Below are positions 24,773 to 32,063 of a DNA stretch of 32,852 nt, piece after piece; the stretch's first letter is position 1, and every line of letters starts with the position of its first letter. A program made the position numbers and the translations under genes. The stretch is from Bacteriovoracaceae bacterium (lineage in GTDB: Bacteria; Bdellovibrionota; Bacteriovoracia; Bacteriovoracales; Bacteriovoracaceae). The notes under the pieces were generated by a model. That model saw only the letters and a program-made list of their open reading frames with translations, made no database searches and was not told the DNA's origin. The DNA is taken from NCBI GenBank assembly GCA_947461175.1, contig CANHIY010000018.1, forward strand, positions 1-32,852, given 5' to 3'.

Positions 24773-25458
24773 AGAAGCTCCTCGTTTCTGGCATAGTAAA
24801 TGTAAGCGATGCCCCCAAAGACCGGGGTGTATCCAAAAATTTTAAATGACATATTTTTTTTCATGATACTCACAAATTCTTCTCCTGAAGGAAAGGCTTC
24901 AGAAGAGGAGATTAAGTACTCATAGGCATCTTTTCTTTTTGAGACGAGACCAAAAAGAGGCACGTAAAGTTTTAACAGTCCAAAATATAATTTCTTAAAA
25001 AGATTATTTTGAGGTCTTCCGAACTCCAGGATGTACACCCCTCTGGCCACACGACCCAGTTCCTTAAGCCCCTGATCCAGGTTTTCCACATTCCTGATGC
25101 CAAATGAGATGGTGGTTATATCAAAGGACTTATCAGTAAAGGGAAGTTTCTCAATATCGGCCACACGAAACTCCACTTGATGGGGATTTCTTTTGGACCG
25201 CTCTATCGCCTGGTCAATCATCCCTTGAGAGAAATCAATTCCCATCACGGATCCAGGACAGTTTTTTTTAAGTTCGAAGGCAATGTCTCCGGTGCCTGTT
25301 GCACAATCCAGGGCAGAAACGGGTTTGTCCTGCAAAGAAAGACGAATTAATTTCTTCTTCCACAGGCGGTGAGTTCCTAAGGATAAAACATCATTAAGAA
25401 GATCATACTTTGGGGAGATGTCATTAAACATCAGGCGGATGAATTGAGCTTTTGACAT
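24769..25458 (-). CDS. menG: Demethylmenaquinone methyltransferase MenG/UbiE
   Basis: This 229-residue SAM enzyme makes the final methylation of demethylmenaquinone. It has the UbiE signatures: FNDISPKYDLLNDVLSLG at the start with HRLWKKK, motif I LDCATGTGDIA, FDITTISFGIRNVEN and GVYILEFGRP. The length is normal for the family (about 230-250). It lies 3 bases after the DAHP synthase stop with AAGG upstream. Context (the men operon) argues for menaquinone rather than ubiquinone. Confidence 0.94.
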   Translation of the reverse strand: MSKAQFIRLMFNDISPKYDLLNDVLSLGTHRLWKKKLIRLSLQDKPVSALDCATGTGDIAFELKKNCPGSVMGIDFSQGMIDQAIERSKRNPHQVEFRVADIEKLPFTDKSFDITTISFGIRNVENLDQGLKELGRVARGVYILEFGRPQNNLFKKLYFGLLKLYVPLFGLVSKRKDAYEYLISSSEAFPSGEEFVSIMKKNMSFKIFGYTPVFGGIAYIYYARNEELL

Positions 25459-25461
25459 AGT

Positions 25462-26259
25462 TTATAACCTTAATTCTTTTTCAAAAACTGGGGCGAGTTT
25501 TTTTAATTTTAAAATCATTTCATTGAACTGCTGAAGATTCAAGGCCTGTTGTCCATCAGAAAGAGCACAAGCTGGCTCTGGATGCACTTCTACGATGAGC
25601 CCATCTGCTCCTGCCGCCACAGCTGCATAGGCAGCATCACAAACGTAGGGAGTAAGACCCATGCTATGAGAGGGGTCTACGATGATTTTAAAGGGAGTAT
25701 TTTTTTTCAGATAAATCACTGAACCCAAGTCCAGAAGATTTCTTAATTTATTATCAAAGGAGCGGACTCCTCTTTCGCAGAGAATGATATTTTTTTCTCC
25801 CAGATTAAATAGGTATTCCGCGGCCCCAAGCCATTCGGAGATGGTGGCACTGAAGGCGCGCTTTAGAATCACTGGCCGGTTGTACTTTGAGAGCTCTTTT
25901 AATAGTTCGTAATTGTACATGTTCCGGGCCCCCACTTGAAAGACTGAGGTGACGGGAAGAAGAGTCTCAATTTGTCTGGCATCTGTGACTTCTGTAATAA
26001 AATCGAAGGGTATTTCTTTTTTCAACTGACTGACGATGGAGAGCCCCTCATCTCCCATGCCCTGAAAGGATTTGGCATTGGTCCTCATCTTGTGGATCCC
26101 TCCCCGGATGAGGGTCGGTTTGTTGTCACTTTTAAGTATAGTGCGGAGTTGATTTTCTGACTCCACCGCACAGGGACCTGCAATGACAAAAAGTTCATGG
26201 GGGCGAAAGTTTAAGGGGTTTGTTTCCATGATGAAATTGGACCTTTTTTTAGTGGTCAC
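25462..26259 (-). CDS. aroF: DAHP synthase, type I-beta (shikimate pathway entry)
   Basis: This enzyme condenses PEP and erythrose-4-phosphate to start aromatic synthesis. The 265-residue core barrel shows FVIAGPCAVES, RGGIHKMRTNAKSFQGMG, FQVGARNMYNYELLKEL, ILCERGVRSFD and IVDPSHSMG, then EVHPEPACALSDGQQAL. It has no N-terminal ACT or chorismate-mutase regulatory domain, so allosteric control is likely absent. KdsA is a relative, but KDO synthase lacks the SDGQQ-type end and the GARNM motif. GTG at 26259 starts the longest form; ATG at 26229 is an alternative. First gene of the men operon. Confidence 0.9.
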   Translation of the reverse strand: MTTKKRSNFIMETNPLNFRPHELFVIAGPCAVESENQLRTILKSDNKPTLIRGGIHKMRTNAKSFQGMGDEGLSIVSQLKKEIPFDFITEVTDARQIETLLPVTSVFQVGARNMYNYELLKELSKYNRPVILKRAFSATISEWLGAAEYLFNLGEKNIILCERGVRSFDNKLRNLLDLGSVIYLKKNTPFKIIVDPSHSMGLTPYVCDAAYAAVAAGADGLIVEVHPEPACALSDGQQALNLQQFNEMILKLKKLAPVFEKELRL

Positions 26260-26279
26260 GAACTCACTTGATTTTAATC

Positions 26280-26301
26280 GTTAAAAGTTCTTCTTTTTAA
26301 C
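26280..26301. promoter_or_regulatory. Dyad in the leader of the aroF-men operon
   Basis: GTTAAAA (26280-26286) and TTTTAAC (26295-26301) are perfect inverted arms with 8 bases between. On the minus strand they lie directly downstream of the TATAAT box and about 20 bases before the GTG start. This is a plausible repressor operator or leader hairpin. It is AT-only plus one G-C per arm, so chance cannot be excluded. Confidence 0.4.
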
Positions 26302-26303
26302 TG

Positions 26304-26309
26304 ATTATA
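26304..26309 (-). promoter_or_regulatory. Candidate -10 box of the aroF-men operon
   Basis: The minus strand reads TATAAT exactly, 45 bases upstream of the GTG start at 26259. The -35 region is not convincing. The same bases contain a TATACT on the plus strand that could serve the divergent methyltransferase gene. Confidence 0.4.
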
Positions 26310-26422
26310 CTCCTAAATGAAAGGGCAAATCAGTCCCTTTCCCCATGATTACAGTGACATTTTCCTAGACATTTTCCCAACGACCGGGTTACTTAAGCCC
26401 TTCATTTTACCAACGGATCTTT

Positions 26423-26998
26423 ATGCCCTTTCCAGTACCCTGTTATATTGGTTTAGTTCATGGTCCCATTAAATCTAAAGATGGGTCCGAAATCACCACT
26501 TCAGTCACAAATCTTGACATCCATGACATCTCAAGAACCGCCAGAACCTTTGGGTTTAAAAAATACTTTTTAATCACGCCCATAAAAAACCAGCAGATGA
26601 TGGTAAAAAAAATTCTGGGTTTTTGGGAATCGGATTCAGGTCTTATTTATAATCCTGATCGAAAAAATGCTCTTTCTGAGGCGCAAGTTATTGATTCCAT
26701 TGATAATGTCATAAAAATGATCACAGAAATTGAAGGAAAAAAGCCTTGTGTCGTTGTGACGGGGGCCAATTTTGAAAAAGACGATGGGGATGAAAAGAAG
26801 CTGATTCAAAAGATTAGCGTTGACGGGACCCCTATGCTCTTGTTATTTGGTACAGGATGGGGATTAACTGCTCCGGTTGTTGAACAGGCCGATTTTCGGC
26901 TGGGTCCCATTTGGGGTATAGCAGATGACGGATATAATCATCTGTCTGTTCGATCAGCTGTTGCTATCTATTGCGACAGACTGGCCAGGAGCCTCTGA
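26423..26998 (+). CDS. SPOUT-type SAM-dependent RNA methyltransferase (PF09936-like)
   Basis: This 191-residue protein begins PVPCYIGLVHGPIKSKDG and continues TSVTNLDIHDISRTARTFGFKKYF, then LFGTGWGLT and ADFRLGPIWG...YNHLSVRSAVAIYCDRL near the end, the pattern of the bacterial Methyltrn_RNA_4 family. Such genes normally sit between trmD and rplS in deltaproteobacteria; here it still precedes rplS but is about 9.8 kb from trmD. It is predicted to methylate a tRNA or rRNA base; the exact target is not known. The deep-knot region near GPIWG is intact. Confidence 0.85.
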   Translation: MPFPVPCYIGLVHGPIKSKDGSEITTSVTNLDIHDISRTARTFGFKKYFLITPIKNQQMMVKKILGFWESDSGLIYNPDRKNALSEAQVIDSIDNVIKMITEIEGKKPCVVVTGANFEKDDGDEKKLIQKISVDGTPMLLLFGTGWGLTAPVVEQADFRLGPIWGIADDGYNHLSVRSAVAIYCDRLARSL

Positions 26999-27093
26999 TC
27001 CTTTAACTCGGCTCTAGAGACAAACTCTTTTGAGTCTTTTCCTTCCCTCTGGTCCCATGGTGTGACGAATGGAAGTTTATTTTAAGAGGTTTT

Positions 27094-27453
27094 ATGAATC
27101 TTATTGACTTGGTTGAAAAGAAGTATGCGAATCCAAATGCTTCTAAGCTTGAGGCCTTCAAGACTGGTGACACTATTGAAGTAGCCGTTCGAATTAAAGA
27201 AGGTGAAAAGACCCGTATTCAGGTTTTCCAGGGGACATGCATTGCCATGAAGCATCCTGGTCAAATGAATGGTCATTTCCGTGTTCGTAAAATGTCTGAT
27301 GGTGTGGGCGTAGAAAGAGTTTTCCCTTTCCACTCTCCAGCAGTTGAGGGTGTGAAAATCATCTCTAAAGGTAAGTCCCGTCGTGCTAAGCATAACTATC
27401 TTCGTGGAAGAACTGGTAAAGCTGCACGTGTGGCCATTGATTACTCTCGATAA
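27094..27453 (+). CDS. rplS: 50S ribosomal protein L19
   Basis: This 119-residue protein matches L19 across its length: KTGDTIEVAVRIKEGEKTRIQVFQG, then GVGVERVFPFHSP and IISKGKSRRAKHNYLRGRTGKAARV. L19 sits at the 30S-50S interface. AAGAGG lies upstream of the ATG at a normal distance. A strong terminator follows at 27474. It retains the order SPOUT methyltransferase-rplS with rnhB and yraN downstream. Confidence 0.98.
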   Translation: MNLIDLVEKKYANPNASKLEAFKTGDTIEVAVRIKEGEKTRIQVFQGTCIAMKHPGQMNGHFRVRKMSDGVGVERVFPFHSPAVEGVKIISKGKSRRAKHNYLRGRTGKAARVAIDYSR

Positions 27454-27473
27454 TCAAAATTTTTTTTCTCATG

Positions 27474-27503
27474 AAAAGGGTCTCTTTGGAGGCCCTTTTT
27501 TTT
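27474..27503 (+). terminator. Intrinsic terminator after rplS
   Basis: Stem AAAAGGGTCTC (27474-27484) / GAGGCCCTTTT (27489-27499), 11 bp with one G-T pair and loop TTTG, followed by more T (to 27503). It lies 20 bases after the rplS stop and ends the rplS transcript before the barrel gene. Confidence 0.85.
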
Positions 27504-27522
27504 ACTCCCATCTGGAATAAAT

Positions 27523-28326
27523 ATGAAACTCCTCTTTATATTTTTGATCCTCTCAACTTCTACTTATGCCCAACTGGTTCCCATCCTCCCACCATATCCC
27601 ACAGAGGGTTCTAGTGTGGTACCCGAGAAGGTGAAAAAGGAAGAATCCCCTATAGAAGAGACCATTCAAAACGCACAAACAGTCCCAACCAAAGAGGCTG
27701 AAACCAAAAAAGAAAAAGTTAAAGAAAAAAAGACCGAAAACAAAACCAAAGCTCCTAAAAAAGAAGATACCCTCTCACACAATACTTTAATGTTTGGTTA
27801 TGAGTTCGTTACCAGTTGGGTTCCCTCAAAAAAGACTCTGAGCTACACTTATAATTTCAATGAAAAGTGGACCTTAGAAGGGGAGTATGCCTGGGCCTCC
27901 ATGAGTGCCCCCTCCTATGGAATTAATCTTGGTGAAATTGAAGAAAAAAGATTCTCTCTCCACGCCAGACGCTATACCTCTTCCTCTTTTCATTTCATTT
28001 TCGGAGCGGTCTTAAATGATCTTAAGGCAGAGCTTGGGGATGATATTCTTGATGCCTTTGGGGCCGAACTATCCTCTGGTATCCGTCTACAAAATCTGGG
28101 CTTAAGTCTAGGGATGGGGAATCGATGGCATTGGAAAAACGGCATCACCGCTGGAATTGACTGGATGAGGGTTAATGTGCCCTTACTGGAGACTAAACTT
28201 GAGGATGAAGTTCTCGATGATATTGGAACCAGTAGTGATAAAAAAGATGTGAAAGAGGCCCTTAAAACTTTTAACCGCATTCCCACGTTTGTTCTTTTTG
28301 GGCTAAGTCTTGGTTACTCATTTTAA
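27523..28326 (+). CDS. Probable outer-membrane barrel with charged N-terminal linker
   Basis: This 267-residue protein has a signal peptide (MKLLFIFLILSTSTYA before Q), then a short Pro-rich piece and a strongly Lys/Glu-rich segment (about 36-80), then about 180 residues of alternating beta-type sequence ending FGLSLGYSF, with a terminal Phe like Bam substrates. The charged linker could bind peptidoglycan or stay periplasmic. No specific family recognised. It lies between rplS and rnhB, where such a gene is not normally found. Confidence 0.7.
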   Translation: MKLLFIFLILSTSTYAQLVPILPPYPTEGSSVVPEKVKKEESPIEETIQNAQTVPTKEAETKKEKVKEKKTENKTKAPKKEDTLSHNTLMFGYEFVTSWVPSKKTLSYTYNFNEKWTLEGEYAWASMSAPSYGINLGEIEEKRFSLHARRYTSSSFHFIFGAVLNDLKAELGDDILDAFGAELSSGIRLQNLGLSLGMGNRWHWKNGITAGIDWMRVNVPLLETKLEDEVLDDIGTSSDKKDVKEALKTFNRIPTFVLFGLSLGYSF

Positions 28327-28353
28327 ATTTTTTGATGATTGTTATCGGTGTAA

Positions 28354-29064
28354 ATGGAAGAATTAAAACTCATTAAAGAATTTCCTCATAAAATCCTCGC
28401 TACAGATGAAGTGGGACGAGGTCCTCTTGGAGGTCCCGTGGTGGCGGGAGCAGTAGGGGTGTGTGTTGAGGATGCTCTGGACTTCAAACATCTTATAAAA
28501 TCCCTTAAGGCTCTTGATGTGGGAGATTCCAAAAAAATCAACCCCTCTGATCGGTTTGGCATTTTAAATAAAATGGGAATCACTGATTTAAGTTTTCGAA
28601 AAACGGGAAGCTTTTCAATGAAAGGGATAAAGATTTTTTTTACCACCTGGGATATGGATCATGTGGTGATTGATGAGGAAAATATACTCCAAGCTAGTCT
28701 TCGCGCCATGAGAGAAGGAGCGGAGTCCATTTCAAGCCATTTTTCATCAATGAAAAAAATCCCAACAACTGTTCTGATTGATGGGCCAATGAAATATAGG
28801 TGGGGTAATAAAAAATCAACTTGGAATGAAATCCCCTTAGTTAAAGGAGATTCCAGGTCTCTTTTGATTGGATTTGCTTCTCTTATAGCTAAGGAAAAAA
28901 GAGATGCTTTCATGAAGGAAATGCATGAAATTTACCCCCAATATGGGTTTGATTCCCACTTTGGTTACCCAACTAAGGCCCACCGTCTTGCCATCGAAAT
29001 CCATGGCCCCTGCCCCATCCATAGAAAAACCTTCAAGGGAGTTAAGGAATTTCTCAGGGATTAA
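28354..29064 (+). CDS. rnhB: Ribonuclease HII
   Basis: RNase HII removes ribonucleotides from DNA and RNA-DNA hybrids. The 236-residue protein has the catalytic ATDEVGRGPLGGPVVAG (D18, E19), VLIDGPMKY, KGDSRSLLIGFASLIAKEKRD with later acidic residues, and FDSHFGYPTKAHRLAIEIHGPCPIHRKTF. The length is normal. The start at 28354 lies shortly after the previous gene, with GGTGTAAATGG upstream and no strong Shine-Dalgarno sequence. It overlaps the frame of yraN. Confidence 0.96.
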   Translation: MEELKLIKEFPHKILATDEVGRGPLGGPVVAGAVGVCVEDALDFKHLIKSLKALDVGDSKKINPSDRFGILNKMGITDLSFRKTGSFSMKGIKIFFTTWDMDHVVIDEENILQASLRAMREGAESISSHFSSMKKIPTTVLIDGPMKYRWGNKKSTWNEIPLVKGDSRSLLIGFASLIAKEKRDAFMKEMHEIYPQYGFDSHFGYPTKAHRLAIEIHGPCPIHRKTFKGVKEFLRD

Positions 29065-29359
29065 AAAAGAACTGATCTGTTCTGAAAAATTTCATCAAGA
29101 AGGAATTCCCCTTTTGGTCTCACCTTTACTTTTAAGAGAAAGGTCCTTGGGTCAGATTGATCTTGCCAGGATTAAAAAAGATAAGATGGGGTGGATCATT
29201 GAAATAGGGGAAGTAAAAAGTTCCCAAATGGGCACAGAGGTGAGTGCCAGGTGGCAAAGGGTCCGCCTGCTGGGGGCCCAGAAATTTTTATCAGCACTTT
29301 TTGGTCACAGGTCTAAACTTTTTATCTTCTCAGATGAGGACTACAAAGGTCGGGTATGA
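29003..29359 (+). CDS. yraN: YraN-like (UPF0102) nuclease-fold protein, diverged
   Basis: After rnhB a frame encodes LLLRERSLGQIDLARIKKDKMGW and IIEIGEVKSSQMG, followed by KFLSALFG, the YraN layout: the conserved GEIDLI is here GQIDLA, and the E-x-K pair is GEVK. Asp, Glu and Lys expected for the restriction-endonuclease-like fold remain. The start is uncertain: ATG at 29003 lies inside rnhB (62-base overlap) with no ribosome site; after the rnhB stop the frame offers only rare starts such as CTG at 29072 (AGGGA upstream). The role of YraN is not established. Position after rnhB supports the call. Confidence 0.65.
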   Translation: MAPAPSIEKPSRELRNFSGIKKELICSEKFHQEGIPLLVSPLLLRERSLGQIDLARIKKDKMGWIIEIGEVKSSQMGTEVSARWQRVRLLGAQKFLSALFGHRSKLFIFSDEDYKGRV

Positions 29360-29465
29360 TAAGGCCTAAAATTTTTTTTAAAAGAGGTAAACTGATAAGT
29401 CCCAAGTTCTGTGGATGGCACTGTTTCTTTTGCAAAAAATTCAATTCTTCATTACTCTTATAAGT

Positions 29466-29963
29466 ATGAGAAAAAATCTTTCCACACTCTTTGTCGCCCT
29501 CTTAACTTTTTTTCTGATCAACACCAAAGAAGCTAAAGCACAAATTCCACCAAAGGCCAAGGCCTTCATCACCATTTGTGCCTATGGTGCCGGTGGTGGC
29601 GCCATGCTTGGTATGGCCTCCATGGCCTTTGGGATGTCCTCCCGGGCCATCGCTCAAGGTGCTTCATTAGGGCTTTATGCGGGTATCTTTTTTGGGACCT
29701 ATGTTTTAGTGTCTCATCATCAAAAACGCTACGGTCAGTATGACGATAAGTCCTCCCCGTACCAGGACTCCAGTGATGTTTATGGTGATGAGTACCAGAG
29801 TGATGAGGGTGGATCAGGAGACGGTGAGGCCCAGGGTGGGTTCTTTGACCGTTTTCAAGTGCTTCAGGAAAAACTTCGTGTGGAATCTTTTTCTTTAGGT
29901 CAAAAAAGAAGAGGGAGCACGATGCCCCCTCTTCAGATAAATCTCATTCAGTATAATTTTTAG
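29466..29963 (+). CDS. Exported or membrane protein with glycine-zipper segment
   Basis: ATG at 29466 gives 165 residues with a Sec signal peptide (MRKNLSTLFVALLTFFLI..., ending AKA before Q); an upstream ATG (29415) would add a poor extra hydrophobic segment. Residues about 35-85 form one or two Gly/Ala/Met-rich hydrophobic helices with small-residue repeats (YGAGGGAMLG, GASLGLYAG). The remainder is an acidic Tyr/Asp/Ser/Gly-rich region and a short basic end. No family recognised. Its stop overlaps the convergent STAS gene by 4 bases. Confidence 0.65.
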   Translation: MRKNLSTLFVALLTFFLINTKEAKAQIPPKAKAFITICAYGAGGGAMLGMASMAFGMSSRAIAQGASLGLYAGIFFGTYVLVSHHQKRYGQYDDKSSPYQDSSDVYGDEYQSDEGGSGDGEAQGGFFDRFQVLQEKLRVESFSLGQKRRGSTMPPLQINLIQYNF

Positions 29964-30355
29964 TTCTCAAACGTCTGGTTTCTGTTACCAAAACGAGAGT
30001 TAAGATTATTTGTCTCATCATTATCAAAGTCCATTAGGTCTGCAATATAGTCAGCCTCGTTGAGGGAGAGGAGGCGAAAGATTTTGATGAATTCAGGTTT
30101 TACATTGGTGAGATTCACAATTTGCTTATGCCCTTCTTTTAGAGACTTTACGGTTTCAACAAATTGACAAATGCCTGAGGAGCCTACAAAGTCGATGGCA
30201 CCAAGGTCAATAGTGATTTTAGAGTTTGGGTTTGAATTGGCTATGTTTTGGAGCTCTGATCTCAGAGGAGCTGAATGATCGTAGTTTAAATCTCCTTGCA
30301 TATGGACGATAATGTTTCCATTAGCGTCTCTAAGTATATTGGCCTTCATGCTCAT
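29960..30355 (-). CDS. STAS-domain protein (anti-sigma factor antagonist type)
   Basis: This 131-residue protein is a single STAS domain: NIIVHMQGDLNYDHS at the start and ITIDLGAIDFVGSSGICQF with the phosphorylatable Ser of the FxxSSG motif, followed by VNLTNVKPEFIKIFRLLSL. Such proteins release sigma factors from anti-sigma kinases in a phosphorylation-controlled way. A 25-residue Asp/Asn-rich tail (from about 107) is extra. AAGGAG lies 8 bases before the ATG. No kinase or phosphatase gene is nearby, so its partners are unknown. Confidence 0.88.
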   Translation of the reverse strand: MSMKANILRDANGNIIVHMQGDLNYDHSAPLRSELQNIANSNPNSKITIDLGAIDFVGSSGICQFVETVKSLKEGHKQIVNLTNVKPEFIKIFRLLSLNEADYIADLMDFDNDETNNLNSRFGNRNQTFEN

Positions 30356-30435
30356 GGGGTGCTCTCCTTTAGGATGTTGGTTCGGCCTTGGTGGCAGAGA
30401 TTTAACTTTATCACGTGACTTAAAAGAGGTTTAGA

Positions 30436-31260
30436 GTGGGAAAAATCATTCTCTTAAATACCCCCATCGGAAACTTAGGGGATTTAACCCCCAGAGTTTT
30501 ACACTCACTAAAAGAAGGGATGACCTTTGCAGTCGAAGACACTCGGGTATTCAAAGAGCTTCTTAATCACTTGGGAATTAGTGTGAGTGGGAAAAGAATT
30601 TTCTCCCTTCATGATCAGTCGGAATCCTCTTCTCTCTATAAACTTATTGAATTGGCAGAATCCGAGGACCTCTATGTGGCCTCTGAGGCTGGAAGTCCCA
30701 TTATTTCTGACCCCGCTTACCCCTTGGTCCTTCTTGCCTACGAAAAGGGGCTCAAAGTAGAGTCCTGTTCCGGGGTCTCTTCTCCTATCATGGCCCTAGA
30801 ACTCTCTGGGCTTCCACCCATCCCTTTTCAGTTCCATGGCTTTCTTCCCAGAGAGAGTGGAAAGAGGATTAAAACCTTTACGGAGGCGGCTTACGGGACT
30901 CATATTTTTTTTGAAGCACCCACTCGTGCGGAAGAAACGATTACCGAGCTCTCTACCACCAAACCAAAGAGCGATATATGTATCGTTCGGGAACTCTCAA
31001 AAAAATTTGAACAGGTCCTGAAGTTTAAAGGACAAGACTGGCCCCTGGTGAAAAAGGATCTCATTTTTAAGGGAGAGTTTGTGATTCTCTTCCATAATCC
31101 TGAGTCAATGAATCAGTCCTCCGGTGAACTTAGGGCACTGGCCGAAGAGATCATGGAGAAGGGAAGTCATCCCAAACAAATAGCAAAGATCCTGGCCCTG
31201 ATTCTTAACCGTCCTGTTAAAGAGATTTACACAGAGCTCATTTCCCATAAAAAAGATTAA
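30436..31260 (+). CDS. rsmI: 16S rRNA (cytidine-1402-2'-O)-methyltransferase RsmI
   Basis: RsmI methylates the ribose of C1402 in 16S rRNA at the P site. The 274-residue protein starts with GTG (AGAGG 6 bases upstream) and shows LLNTPIGNLGDLTPRVL, AVEDTRVFKELL, LYVASEAGSPIISDPAYPLV (canonical DAGTP is here EAGSP), and FQFHGFLPR. The length is normal (about 280). In many genomes rsmI lies next to yraN; here two genes separate them. Confidence 0.95.
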   Translation: MGKIILLNTPIGNLGDLTPRVLHSLKEGMTFAVEDTRVFKELLNHLGISVSGKRIFSLHDQSESSSLYKLIELAESEDLYVASEAGSPIISDPAYPLVLLAYEKGLKVESCSGVSSPIMALELSGLPPIPFQFHGFLPRESGKRIKTFTEAAYGTHIFFEAPTRAEETITELSTTKPKSDICIVRELSKKFEQVLKFKGQDWPLVKKDLIFKGEFVILFHNPESMNQSSGELRALAEEIMEKGSHPKQIAKILALILNRPVKEIYTELISHKKD

Positions 31261-31301
31261 CTCTCATTGAGGAAAATCTTAAATGAACTTACTATTATTG
31301 T

Positions 31302-32063
31302 ATGAAACTAAAAGTTTTAGGTGGTCATGGAGGTCTCTCTCAAGGTCATCTCACCACTTCCTTTCTTATTGATGATAAGATCCTCATTGATGCCGGCTCC
31401 GTGGCCAGTAGCTTATCCATTCCAGATCAAGCTAAGATCAATCATATTCTCATTTCCCATGGGCATCTTGATCACATAAAGGATTTGGCCTTCATGTGTG
31501 ACAACTGTTTTACCCTAAGGGACAGGGCCTTTGAGGTTTATACTCACAAAACGGTTAAAGAAATTATTCACAAGCATCTTTTTAATGACATCGTCTGGCC
31601 CGACTTCACGAAAATACCTTCACCAGATAGGCCCATGATAAAGATTAACCCCATCTTAGAGGAAACTTTTTTCATTGAAGACTATTCCATCACCTCCGTG
31701 AAGGTGAATCACGCTCAGGATGCCTTGGGTTTTATCATCGAAAAAAATGATGTGGCCCTCCTCTTCACTCTTGATACTGGTCCCACTGATAAAATATGGG
31801 AAGTTTCTCGCGGAATAAAAAATCTAAAAGGCATTTTTACCGAAGTAAGCTTTCCCAATAACCAAGCAGAGGTGGCCACTGTTTCTCATCACCATACGCC
31901 TAACTCCCTCATGAGAGAACTTTCCAAAATGCCACCCAATATTCCAGTGATAATTACTCACATGAAACCCTACTTTAAAGATGAGATCATCTCTGAATTA
32001 GACCTCTTGGGTAACCCTAGGCTTCAAGTCTTAAAAGTTGATGGTGAAGTTTTTAACTTCTAG
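31302..32063 (+). CDS. Metallo-beta-lactamase-fold cyclic-nucleotide phosphodiesterase (class II type)
   Basis: This 253-residue enzyme has the MBL-fold metal motif SHGHLDH (HxHxDH) with TSFLIDDKILIDAG before it, VNHAQDALGF and FTLDTGPTD, and VIITHMKP at the end. The form GHLTTSFLIDDKILIDAGSVASSL matches the class-II 3',5'-cyclic-nucleotide phosphodiesterases, which hydrolyse cAMP or cGMP, better than ordinary hydrolases. It has no signal peptide, so it is cytosolic. Its stop overlaps the convergent repeat-protein gene by 4 bases. Substrate not proven. Confidence 0.8.
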   Translation: MKLKVLGGHGGLSQGHLTTSFLIDDKILIDAGSVASSLSIPDQAKINHILISHGHLDHIKDLAFMCDNCFTLRDRAFEVYTHKTVKEIIHKHLFNDIVWPDFTKIPSPDRPMIKINPILEETFFIEDYSITSVKVNHAQDALGFIIEKNDVALLFTLDTGPTDKIWEVSRGIKNLKGIFTEVSFPNNQAEVATVSHHHTPNSLMRELSKMPPNIPVIITHMKPYFKDEIISELDLLGNPRLQVLKVDGEVFNF

